A stretch of DNA of 20,965 bases from assembly GCA_020351895.1 (NCBI GenBank), contig CP070672.1, positions 898,093 through 919,057 of the forward strand. Direction: 5' to 3'. A model generated the notes under the pieces. That model worked only from the letters and a program-made list of their open reading frames with translations, was not told where the DNA came from and did not search any database. Both the position numbers and the translations under genes were made by a program. Shown here piece by piece: positions 13,458-20,965 of the stretch (the stretch's first letter is position 1; every line of letters starts with the position of its first letter). Source of the DNA: Thermoplasmata archaeon (GTDB lineage: Archaea > Thermoplasmatota > Thermoplasmata > GCA-020350865).

Positions 13458-16382
13458 AAACACTGTGACGGAACATGTGTCTGTATCGTTTGCTCCAGTT
13501 TCATCTGTTACTCTCAAGGTTACCATAAATACCCCGTTATCGCCATAGACGTGTGTGGTGTTTCCATCAAAATTTCCATCCGGTGCATAACTCTGATTTT
13601 CAATGTAATCGTAGATTCCGTCGCTCTCAAAGTCCCACTCATAGGATACGATTTTTTTATTTGAGCCTCCGGAGTTTTTACATTTACCGAAACTACCTGC
13701 ATTGTATATGGCTTGAATTTCGGATTCTGAAAGGGCACGATTGAATACCTCCAATTCATCAATTATTCCGTGGAAAGGCTGATGATGTGCAGAGGAAGGA
13801 GCATGGTTTCCGATTCCGATTCCAGGTCGATATGAGGGGTGCAAATCCCGAAACGGCCTGATACTCGTTATTTGCTCTGCTGCAAGCGCGCCGTTTAAGT
13901 AGATCCTCATAAGACCTGTGGCATCATCCAAAGTGGCTGCGACAAAAACGAACTCGTCCTTTGGAATGGGTGCCTCGAGGTTCGTCCTTGCTGTGAGGGA
14001 TTCAACATGAAACCTGATATTGCCGTTGGACTGGGCCGACAGGTAATAGGGATCCAAACCGCCCCTGTCATCCCCCCTAAACAGAATCTGTGCATGACCT
14101 CTTAATGGAGGTGGGAAGGACCTGATAAAAAGCCAGGCATCTATTGTCATGGAGCCTGTGATTTTCAAGTTGTCAGAATCGGGTACAGATACTCTATCGT
14201 TATATCCATCAAAGCTGAAGGCCTGCCCCACCACACCTGGCTCAAAGGTAGTTCCACCCAATAATGTTCCGTGGTTAGCACCTATGAGGTCATTTGCATT
14301 GTCATCTCCCGGCCACCAGCTAACCAAATCTGATGGTGGAGCCAAACATTGCTGCCTACCACCTTTTGAATTGCTCCCATCAAAAAATACCAAATCGCCC
14401 TCCCTTGCATTCTGATCATCCCCAGCATCTGCAACTGGAGGTTGGATTGAAGGAAGCACCGCGATTATACAGGTATCTGTATCCGTGGCATTTTGATTAT
14501 CAACAACAGTGAGAGTCACAGAATAATTACCTGTTGTATTGTAAATGTGCGTTGAGGCAACTCCTGATCCATGAGGGAGGCCGTCCCCGAAATCCCAATC
14601 ATAAATCACAATCATACCATCAGGATCGTTTGAACCCGAACCATCGAACTGCACAAGGTCACCCTCATAAACAGCCTGATCAGGTCCGGCATCTGCATTC
14701 GGAGGTTCATTTACACCTAGAATTGTTACCGTGCAGTAATCAGTATCAGTTCCCCCTTCCCCATCAGTCACAGTAAGAGTCACAGTGTAGGTTCCTGAGT
14801 TCGAATAAACGTGAGTTGGCCTGATCCCACTACCATGTGGAGAACCGTCACCAAAGTCCCAATCATATGATAGAGAATGTATGCCCTTTGAATAGTATAT
14901 GTCCCCCAATCTATCACCACTTCGATCCCGCCACACCACATGTGGGATGCCTTCACTGTCAACCGCTATCTGTGGACTATCAATGGACCTTGTGGAAACT
15001 TCACTCACCCTTATGTCTTTCCTGAAAGTCTGCCCATTATCCCTTGACATCGAGAAATATACCTGGGCTTTTCCACTCCTCCAATCCTCCCAAACAACAT
15101 AGATGTCACCATCCGAGTTTAAAGCAATTCTTGGATGGGCTTGGGTGTATGTTGGCTCATATTCATTGACCCTAACCCTTGAACTGAAAGTATTTCCATC
15201 ATCTGAGGATCTTGAAAAGAATGCATCCAAACTTGATCCAAATTTATCGTGCCATACGAAGTTGATGACACCCTCCTTATCCAAGGCCATGGATGGTCCA
15301 GAGCCATAATTATGCTCAGGCATAATGAATTTATTTTGTGAAAACGTGTTTCCAGCGTCTGTGGATTTTGAGAATGTGATGTTCCTTGTGGTCACTGGCG
15401 CTATTGTGACCTGCCACATCAGGTAGATTGTACCCTGCATTCCCACATCCATTGAGATGCTGTGTTCCACATTTGGAATATCATCACTTATCTTCACATT
15501 GGTACCAAATGTAACTCCTCTGTCTGTGGAATTGGCGAAGTACATATCAAGACCAGTGGTTCCCGTGTTTCTCGTGTCCTCCCACGCGAGGTACACAGTA
15601 TCGTTCTTGTAGGTGTCGATTGCCAGGCCTTCTGTGAAGATGCTTCGGGCCCCTGGGAAATCGTTCACCTTGATGCTGGGTTCAAATGTTTGACCGTAAT
15701 CAATGGATCTTGCAAAGTACACACCCTTTGGATGGCCTCCATCTGCATAGTCGCGGAAATCACTCCATGCCACAAACACATCGAGATTTTCATTTGTGGC
15801 AATGACAGGACCACCTTGACTTGCATCGATTTTATCCTCATTTACCCTTACATTGGGAAAAAAGGAATTGCCGCTGGTATTCGATTTTGTATAGTATATA
15901 TCGGATCCATAACTGGCCTCGTTTCTGTTGTCTCCCCATACAACATGAATGGTATCCATTTTATCAATTGTTATTGAGGGATAATACTGGCCCACATCGG
16001 TCAGACCATCATCATTTAACTTGATTTTGGTTGTGAAACTGAAGTCGCCATCTGGATCGTATGAACCAGAGCCGTCTAATTGAACGACATCCCCCACATT
16101 TGCAGTCTGATCAGATCCCGCATCTGCAATGGGGGATTGACCAGATGGAAGGGGACCTAGGTTGTAATTATTCTGACTCGGAGAATCTACATTATGAACA
16201 TCAGAAACAAGAAAATCAATGATTTGATCATCAGAAGTTGGAGAATCTTTAAAACCATCATCTGTTGTTTTAGAATATGTATTATCTATCAAATCTATGT
16301 TCACATCATTTGCAACTTCAACAGGAAGAACAGGTGTTAACAATAGTACGCACAACGCGATACTTTTTATCTTTCTTTTCAT
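12795..16382 (-). CDS. secreted PKD protein with BNR-propeller and LamG inserted in PKD domains
   Basis: A 1195-residue surface protein. Order: signal peptide ~1-24; linker; first half of PKD 1 (~83-113, IADAGSDQ..DGSGSYDPDG); seven-bladed BNR/sialidase-like propeller (~115-500) with Asp-box-like motifs (SIDYGQTF, STDAGNTF, SRDNGQTF) and VVW strands; second half of PKD 1 (~501-555, LSYDWDFGDGSPHGSG); intact PKD 2 (~559-644); first half of PKD 3 (~647-678); LamG/concanavalin-like jelly roll (~682-905, FSFDGYNDRVSVP..IDELEVFNRALSESEI); second half of PKD 3 (~908-970, VSYEWDFESDG); C-terminal cassette (~975-1195). Catalytic residues for a sialidase are not evident, so the propeller is more likely for binding. 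ATG at 16382 follows GGAGGGGGG. No membrane anchor is seen. It lies just downstream of the glyS-tail pseudogene. Confidence 0.87.
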   Translation of the reverse strand: MKRKIKSIALCVLLLTPVLPVEVANDVNIDLIDNTYSKTTDDGFKDSPTSDDQIIDFLVSDVHNVDSPSQNNYNLGPLPSGQSPIADAGSDQTANVGDVVQLDGSGSYDPDGDFSFTTKIKLNDDGLTDVGQYYPSITIDKMDTIHVVWGDNRNEASYGSDIYYTKSNTSGNSFFPNVRVNEDKIDASQGGPVIATNENLDVFVAWSDFRDYADGGHPKGVYFARSIDYGQTFEPSIKVNDFPGARSIFTEGLAIDTYKNDTVYLAWEDTRNTGTTGLDMYFANSTDRGVTFGTNVKISDDIPNVEHSISMDVGMQGTIYLMWQVTIAPVTTRNITFSKSTDAGNTFSQNKFIMPEHNYGSGPSMALDKEGVINFVWHDKFGSSLDAFFSRSSDDGNTFSSRVRVNEYEPTYTQAHPRIALNSDGDIYVVWEDWRSGKAQVYFSMSRDNGQTFRKDIRVSEVSTRSIDSPQIAVDSEGIPHVVWRDRSGDRLGDIYYSKGIHSLSYDWDFGDGSPHGSGIRPTHVYSNSGTYTVTLTVTDGEGGTDTDYCTVTILGVNEPPNADAGPDQAVYEGDLVQFDGSGSNDPDGMIVIYDWDFGDGLPHGSGVASTHIYNTTGNYSVTLTVVDNQNATDTDTCIIAVLPSIQPPVADAGDDQNAREGDLVFFDGSNSKGGRQQCLAPPSDLVSWWPGDDNANDLIGANHGTLLGGTTFEPGVVGQAFSFDGYNDRVSVPDSDNLKITGSMTIDAWLFIRSFPPPLRGHAQILFRGDDRGGLDPYYLSAQSNGNIRFHVESLTARTNLEAPIPKDEFVFVAATLDDATGLMRIYLNGALAAEQITSIRPFRDLHPSYRPGIGIGNHAPSSAHHQPFHGIIDELEVFNRALSESEIQAIYNAGSFGKCKNSGGSNKKIVSYEWDFESDGIYDYIENQSYAPDGNFDGNTTHVYGDNGVFMVTLRVTDETGANDTDTCSVTVFNVDPTLTIEYLPVDVEIGLRVAGRKYNDVGMVLFENNATLGNVSIERLPGSPNEQMAWIPVTLNLTRSCSVIVTYTPKDPPNIGANPVWIYIKFPNGSIKKVHHNFNVQQSKKRDSDHWNHVEPWEVDLNECLVGWPFEVAVHITDPGSDDEIITCIYDSQNFTATYLNDPPDADPDPSPEVNPRDIMDTITMVYEGAGIVTLIVDDDDGGTMTTNITLA

Positions 16383-16499
16383 CTCTACCCCCCTCCAATT
16401 TTGAGTTTAGAGAGCTTTAAGCATAGAACAAATGGCCCTGGAGGTTCATAAAACTTACTATTTTGGGATGAATACAGAGGTATTACCAGAAAAATATCA

Positions 16500-16626
16500 T
16501 TACCCAAGATCCTTTAAGTTCTTCTTTCCTGAAAGGAGTTGAACAAGAACATCATGCACATCCTTGATCTTAACCCGAACTTGATCCTTTGAGTCCCAAC
16601 CTTTTATTGGAGCTCTCTGATCCTTT
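16500..16626 (-). pseudogene. decayed copy of the 3' end of glyS
   Basis: In the frame ending at the TAA 16502-16500, the peptide PIKGWDSKDQVRVKIKDVHD matches the glyS C-terminus TIRDRDSKDQVRVKISDISG, and both then end within a similar distance. At the DNA level 39 of 48 bases match by eye over the best block. Only about 40 codons remain. The fragment begins at or just after the stop codon of the 1123-residue gene (16627) and ends 117 bp before the start of the 1195-residue gene. That is comparable to the 162-bp spacing between intact glyS and its own downstream adhesin gene. It cannot encode a synthetase. An 83-codon frame runs through it from inside the neighbouring gene but has no coding support. 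Confidence 0.75.
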
Positions 16627-19600
16627 CTATTCAACACCATTCGAATAAGGTACTTCCCACGTTTGCTCGACCAGCGAGTGAATCCAATAACCTCGACCGA
16701 CCTCGAAATAATCCATTTCACCAACTTCCTCCCATTCTTGGGAGTTTGCATTAAAGGTCATAACCGAGTCCACTTCCACACCAAATACAATGTTGTTCAA
16801 TGATGCTGTGCGATTCCCATTTGATTGGGATGGGTAGCCCACCATGTTCCAGCCTGGATGAAGTTTTATATACTGCGTAGATGAGAAGTCCGTTCCCAAG
16901 AAGCCAAAGTTAGTTCCACCCGAGGTGGTAATATGTATCCACAATCCCATTGTATGGTCAAGGTTCCTTAAATCGTTCATGTGAAATGGTTTGGATATCT
17001 GGAAATGTTTCCAAGGATCTTCGATATCGGAAGCATCGTACCATTGAACTGCATCGTACTCACCTTCATTGGTTCGCAAGACTGACTCGATATTGGTTTC
17101 AGATTGGATCGAGGGAAGGGAGATTAAATTCCAGCCTTCCTGTAAAAAGACAGATGTCAATACTGTGATGACAAAGGTATCTGTTGCCGTTTGCCAGCCA
17201 CCATCTGAAACTGTCAAGGTAACTGTATAAACCCCCGGTTCTTCGTAAATATGTGTTGGATTCTCTTCTGTACGTAGAGGAGAACCGTCGCCGAAATCCC
17301 ATTCATAGGAGAAGGTACTTTCCGGTTCCCTGGCGTATATAAGATCCTCTTCTACTGTGTCGTAATAGCTTAAATGCGGATCATCGTTACCATCGATGGC
17401 TATGCCAATTGTCTTACCAGGATACCCTATGTTATTATCCACACTCTCGATATTCCAAGAGGAGGGTGTTCGTTCTGCATATTTCAAGGTTCCATTGGAT
17501 GAATAAACAATGTGAGGTTCATCATGATTGTCAAGGGCGATTGAAGGATCGGCTGTGAGCCATATATCTGACTCGATGATTTCGATTTCCCATTCATTTC
17601 CAATGCGACTTGCATATTTGACCTGATGGTTGCTGTAATCGAAATAGCTTATGTGCGGATTATCATTCCTATCCAGGACTAGGCTGGTTCCTGTATCAAT
17701 AATGTCAGAAGAATCAACAACCTCAATTTCCCAAGATGTTCCGTCCAATATAGCATATTTGAGGGCATCTCCTACAGTGTAACTTATATGAGGACGATCG
17801 TTATTGTCCATGGCCAAAGATCCGTTACTGCCAGAATCTATTATGTAACTGTTCCATCCAGTTCCAGACCGAATCACGTATTTTAGATTGTTATTGTACG
17901 CATCATAATGTATCATATGAGGCAGATTGTTGCTATCAAGAACAATGGAGGTGTATCGACCTCCCAACCTATCTGGAATATCAATTCTCCATTCATCTTC
18001 GTCCCAATATGCATATTTTAAATCATCACGTTCTTCGTCGTAATAACTTATGTGAGGTCTGTCATTGCTATCGAGAGCAATTGACGTATGTGTTCCTACG
18101 ATCCCGCTAGCATCAACAATTTGAAGGTCCCAACCATTTTGTGTCCATCGTGCATACTTAAGGGGATCTCCACAATCTGGAGGGGGCGGTGGTGGTGGGG
18201 GCGGGGGAGGCGGTATATAGGTGGAGTAATAGCTGATATGGATATTGTCGTTGCTGTCAATTGCAATGGAATTGTAGTTACCCACATCAGCGTTACTTTC
18301 AAGAGTCTGTGTATCCCAGCCCTCATTTAGATAATAGATCCTTCCATCTGTTTGCAACACTTCACCCAAATGGATATTCCTGTTAGACCCGGCCTCCACC
18401 AAAAGAGTTGGTGATTCAACGACACTGATGATACACTCATCGCTTCCAGCATTTCCCTCTCCATCTACCACTGTGAGAGTCACAGTATAAATCCCTGGAC
18501 TTTCGTATATATGTGATGGTAATGGTCCTTCCTCGAAAGGAGAACCATCGCCGAAATCCCATTCATACCTATCAATAAAGCCATCGGGATCGTACGATTC
18601 AGTACCATCGAATTGAACTGTATAACCAACAGATACCATTTGGTCAGGTCCCGCTTCCGCAATAGGTAGTAAATCAGAGTTGTATTCGATATCATATTTA
18701 ATAGTGCAAAAATCATCAAAAGAACCGCTGTTTTCAACAACTCCCGTTACAAAGACATTTCCTTCTGCGTCAATTGCCAATGCCCGGGATTCATCATTGA
18801 AATTACCTAGACCGTTATAACTTGCAATCCAAAGCAGGTTTCCTGCGGAGTCATAAGCTATGGTAATAAAATCATTTGAGTCCCCGGTCACATAAATATG
18901 ACCCAATATAGGATAAACAGCAATATCCTCCCCTCCGTATCCTCCTACCCATAGCTCGTTGCCATTTTGTGAATCATATGCAATTGTTGTGTGCGAGCCA
19001 GTAACATATAAGTTTTCCGAAGAATCAACTTCAATGGCCTTTGCATATTCATTACCATTTTCTGGGCCATTATATCTACTGACCCAGAGTTCGTTTCCAA
19101 ATTCGTCATACTTAACAGTGGCATAATCACTTCCAGTTCCGTTTCCATAGCTCCCTCCTGTAACATAGATATTCCCTGATTGATCGCATACCAGATCCTT
19201 GGCTTCTTCATTGCCATTCATTGGATGATTATAGGTTGCGACCCATAGCTCACTACCTTCTGAATCGTATGCCACTGTGGCGTAGTCATATTGAGTCCCA
19301 TCAGTTTCTGACCAATCGTTCCAGCTTCTTCCGGTGACATATATATTTCCTGAGGGACCAATAGTTATTGCTGCTACATCATCCCAACCGTTTTGTAGAC
19401 CGTTGTACGTTGCTGCCCAAAGCTCGTTTCCCTGAGAGTCATAAGCCACTGTGATAAAATCACCATCATTTTCCCAACTGTATCCAGTGACGTAAACATT
19501 TCCAAATTCGCTAACTGCAATGGCATAACCATAGTATGTGTTGTTTGTTGGCTGGTAAATAGCCTCCCAGAGTTGATTGCCTGAAGAATCATAAGCAACA

Positions 19601-19998
19601 GTGGCAAAACCCCAACCGCTTCCCAGAGGTCTGTATGCCGAACCTGTCACGAATACATTTTCCGATGAATCTAAAGCTATGTCATAAGCATAGGCATCTC
19701 TGTCTGATGGATTATCGTATCTTGCCACCCAAAGCTCATTGCCATTCTGGTCGTATTTTATGGTGGTATAATCATAAATCCCTTCACTGTCTCGGCTGGA
19801 ACCTGTGACATATACATTTCCTGTTTGATCAACCGCTATTGCACTGGCAGTATCCCATTCATTTCCCGGACCATTATATGTTGCTGTCCATTCCTCTACT
19901 GCATCATAATCTGCTCCCACTGGTAACTCTATGAAAAAAAGTGCAGCCAGAATCACAACACACAAAAAAATACTTATTTGCTTTCTTATCATTTTCAT
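16627..19998 (-). CDS. secreted SBBP-propeller / PKD / propeller-in-PKD protein
   Basis: A 1123-residue surface protein. Order: signal peptide ~1-28; eight SBBP blades ~31-440 (GNVYVTGSS, YDSEGSELWVATYN); intact PKD 1 ~445-528 (YEWDFGDGSPFEEG); first half of PKD 2 (~530-553, LLVEAGSNRNIHLGEVLQTDG); seven blades of a different propeller (~560-885) with consensus SIALDSNDRPHISYYD..LKYA; second half of PKD 2 (~890-948, SYEWDFGDGSPLRTEENPTH); C-terminal module ~952-1123 with two GWNLISLP/GWNMVGYP motifs, common at the ends of archaeal surface proteins. Blade 1 of the inner propeller carries twelve consecutive prolines (about 18180-18215) where other blades have a short acidic loop. ATG at 19998 is followed by another at 19992 that is better spaced from GGAAGGG; either is possible. 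No membrane anchor is seen. Confidence 0.86.
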   Translation of the reverse strand: MKMIRKQISIFLCVVILAALFFIELPVGADYDAVEEWTATYNGPGNEWDTASAIAVDQTGNVYVTGSSRDSEGIYDYTTIKYDQNGNELWVARYDNPSDRDAYAYDIALDSSENVFVTGSAYRPLGSGWGFATVAYDSSGNQLWEAIYQPTNNTYYGYAIAVSEFGNVYVTGYSWENDGDFITVAYDSQGNELWAATYNGLQNGWDDVAAITIGPSGNIYVTGRSWNDWSETDGTQYDYATVAYDSEGSELWVATYNHPMNGNEEAKDLVCDQSGNIYVTGGSYGNGTGSDYATVKYDEFGNELWVSRYNGPENGNEYAKAIEVDSSENLYVTGSHTTIAYDSQNGNELWVGGYGGEDIAVYPILGHIYVTGDSNDFITIAYDSAGNLLWIASYNGLGNFNDESRALAIDAEGNVFVTGVVENSGSFDDFCTIKYDIEYNSDLLPIAEAGPDQMVSVGYTVQFDGTESYDPDGFIDRYEWDFGDGSPFEEGPLPSHIYESPGIYTVTLTVVDGEGNAGSDECIISVVESPTLLVEAGSNRNIHLGEVLQTDGRIYYLNEGWDTQTLESNADVGNYNSIAIDSNDNIHISYYSTYIPPPPPPPPPPPPDCGDPLKYARWTQNGWDLQIVDASGIVGTHTSIALDSNDRPHISYYDEERDDLKYAYWDEDEWRIDIPDRLGGRYTSIVLDSNNLPHMIHYDAYNNNLKYVIRSGTGWNSYIIDSGSNGSLAMDNNDRPHISYTVGDALKYAILDGTSWEIEVVDSSDIIDTGTSLVLDRNDNPHISYFDYSNHQVKYASRIGNEWEIEIIESDIWLTADPSIALDNHDEPHIVYSSNGTLKYAERTPSSWNIESVDNNIGYPGKTIGIAIDGNDDPHLSYYDTVEEDLIYAREPESTFSYEWDFGDGSPLRTEENPTHIYEEPGVYTVTLTVSDGGWQTATDTFVITVLTSVFLQEGWNLISLPSIQSETNIESVLRTNEGEYDAVQWYDASDIEDPWKHFQISKPFHMNDLRNLDHTMGLWIHITTSGGTNFGFLGTDFSSTQYIKLHPGWNMVGYPSQSNGNRTASLNNIVFGVEVDSVMTFNANSQEWEEVGEMDYFEVGRGYWIHSLVEQTWEVPYSNGVE

Positions 19999-20160
19999 TC
20001 CCTTCCTTTTTCAATTTAGAGCTTTTTTTCCCTGTGAACCCTTCATTGAATCCCAAAAGGGTTATCCTCCTCGAATTATCCGCCAAAGCCCTCAAATATA
20101 CATTATTCTAATCATAGAAATAATTTTTGGTTTATCATTTTTAAGAGAACTTATCCTACA
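19999..20160 (-). promoter_or_regulatory. promoter and leader of the 1123-residue adhesin gene
   Basis: A TATA-like TGTATATT (minus, ~20095-20103) predicts a start near 20070, at an AGGAGG block (20071-20066). A small stem (AACCC-TTTT-GGGATT) follows, then an 11-codon upstream frame MKGSQGKKALN. The last ~35 bases (AAAGCTCT...GGAAGGG) resemble the leader of the 1195-residue gene (AAAGCTCTCT...GGAGGGGGG), in keeping with duplication of the unit. Confidence 0.35.
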
Positions 20161-20965
20161 TTATTTTAAAATATCATTGAACTTCATTTCTCCTTTTATG
20201 AGTTTTTCTAATAATCCTGAGATATCACTGATCTTCACCCGAACCTGATCCTTTGAATCCCTATCCCTTATTGTAACATCTTCATTATTCAAAGAATCGT
20301 AATCCACGGTAATGCAAAAAGGCGTGCCCACCTCATCCATTCGAGCGTACCTGCGCCCAATGGATCCTGATTCATCATAGTAAGTCATGATCCCTGCCCT
20401 TCTCAATTCGTTATCAATTGGCTGGGATTTGGCAACAAGCTCGGGCTTGGGCATCAAAGGGAAAACTCCCACCTTAATGGGAGCGATTCTTGAATCAAGA
20501 CGCAACATCACATATTCATCTTCCTCGTGATATGCATGCTCCAAAATCGTGTAGAAAATCCTGTCAATGCCGTATGAGGGTTCGATCACATTTGGAACAT
20601 ATCTTTTTCCGCTTACCTTCTCTTTAACAGTTTTGATCTCAAAGCCTTCTTTTCCCACTTCATAGCTCTTTCCCTCGATTTTCAGAATGATGGAATCTTT
20701 ATCCTCAAGATCATCCCCATCCATTTCCTCTAATGCTGTTTTGATTTTTCCTGCCTCGCTTTTAAATTTCGGCCCAAGAATTTCAGGTTTAGCAATTACC
20801 TTCTTCTTCTCTTCCTCAAATGGCTCTTCAAATCTCTCAAATGCAGTCAAATCCTGATTAGAGTGATCGATATGACCCTGCAAGTCGTAGCACGTCCTGT
20901 CTGCAATTCCCACCACCTCAACCCACCCGAAGCTGGTTTCGGCCTCAGCGTCCCAGCAGTCTGCC
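20161..20965 (-). CDS. glyS: glycyl-tRNA synthetase, archaeal/eukaryotic (alpha2) type, C-terminal part
   Basis: This enzyme charges tRNA-Gly with glycine in the cytoplasm. About 268 codons are present and the frame stays open to the window edge, so the 5' end is missing. Visible parts in order: a class II catalytic-core segment (FGWVEVVGIADRTCYDLQGH); an insertion region; motif 3 (VIEPSYGIDRIFYTILEHAY), which carries the ATP-binding Arg; and the anticodon-binding domain (RIAPIKVGVFPLM..ELRRAGIMTYYDESGSIGRRYARMDE..PFCITVDYDSL..VTIRDRDSKDQVRVKI). All match the dimeric archaeal form. An internal ATG at 20916 is not the start. The next gene, an adhesin, begins 162 bp downstream with its own promoter. 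A decayed copy of this gene's tail lies at 16500-16626. Confidence 0.95.
   Translation of the reverse strand, partial: ADCWDAEAETSFGWVEVVGIADRTCYDLQGHIDHSNQDLTAFERFEEPFEEEKKKVIAKPEILGPKFKSEAGKIKTALEEMDGDDLEDKDSIILKIEGKSYEVGKEGFEIKTVKEKVSGKRYVPNVIEPSYGIDRIFYTILEHAYHEEDEYVMLRLDSRIAPIKVGVFPLMPKPELVAKSQPIDNELRRAGIMTYYDESGSIGRRYARMDEVGTPFCITVDYDSLNNEDVTIRDRDSKDQVRVKISDISGLLEKLIKGEMKFNDILK

Noticed and set aside
14885..16040. BNR propeller of the 1195-aa protein as an active sialidase
   Set aside because: Asp-box-like motifs are present, but I cannot identify the arginine triad or other catalytic residues.
9466..16507. Identical 13-mer tatcattacccaa at the 3' ends of the 1088-aa gene and of the glyS tail copy
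   Set aside because: Both include a stop codon, but a few 13-base matches are expected by chance in a window this size, and similarity does not extend.
16500..16751. 83-codon frame reading through the glyS tail copy as a real gene
   Set aside because: Its first half is out of frame inside the 1123-aa gene; only the SKDQVRVKI part is meaningful, and that is a pseudogene fragment.

Overview
The window looks archaeal. The evidence is a tRNA gene carrying bulge-helix-bulge (BHB) introns, TATA-type promoters combined with purine-rich Shine-Dalgarno leaders, an archaeal-type glycyl-tRNA synthetase, a methylmalonyl-CoA mutase large subunit without its own B12 domain, and a run of large secreted PKD/SBBP/beta-propeller proteins. 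Such gene content is common in sediment Thermoplasmatota-like euryarchaea; the lineage is inference, and no rRNA is present to fix it. Apart from one insertion sequence, every protein gene lies on the minus strand.

Bases 1-1815, RNA and mobile region. A candidate three-way-junction RNA (147-260) lies beside a tRNA-Val(GAC) gene (286-421, minus) that contains two 31-nt introns, one in the D-loop and one at the canonical 37/38 site, each with a full BHB. Short copies of both ends of this tRNA occur on either side of it. An IS481-like element with imperfect terminal inverted repeats (about 554-1589) encodes one intact DDE transposase. A cluster of hairpins follows.

Bases 1816-5047, metabolic operon. 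Read right to left it holds a winged-helix regulator, a 94-residue unknown, methylmalonyl-CoA mutase large subunit and methylmalonyl-CoA epimerase, tightly spaced and probably co-transcribed. These enzymes interconvert propionyl-derived methylmalonyl-CoA and succinyl-CoA. A separately promoted small coiled-coil protein follows; its promoter region contains three TGTCNGACA palindromes.

Bases 5266-19998, surface/secretome cluster. Five consecutive genes each have a signal peptide: a membrane-anchored Ig-like protein with a proline-rich tail; an eight-bladed SBBP propeller protein; a beta-helix/PKD/Kelch protein; a PKD/BNR-propeller/LamG protein; and an SBBP/PKD/propeller protein. In the last three, whole domains (Kelch propeller, BNR-like propeller, LamG, and a 'PHISYY' propeller) are inserted into the same loop of a PKD domain. 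This happens four times with unrelated inserts and is the most striking feature here. Two of these proteins share a 220-residue C-terminal cassette that aligns without gaps.

Bases 20161-20965 hold the 3' part of glyS, running off the edge. A decayed copy of the last ~40 glyS codons sits at 16500-16626, just after the 1123-residue gene and just before the next adhesin gene. This suggests that the adhesin array grew by duplication of a unit carrying the glyS tail.
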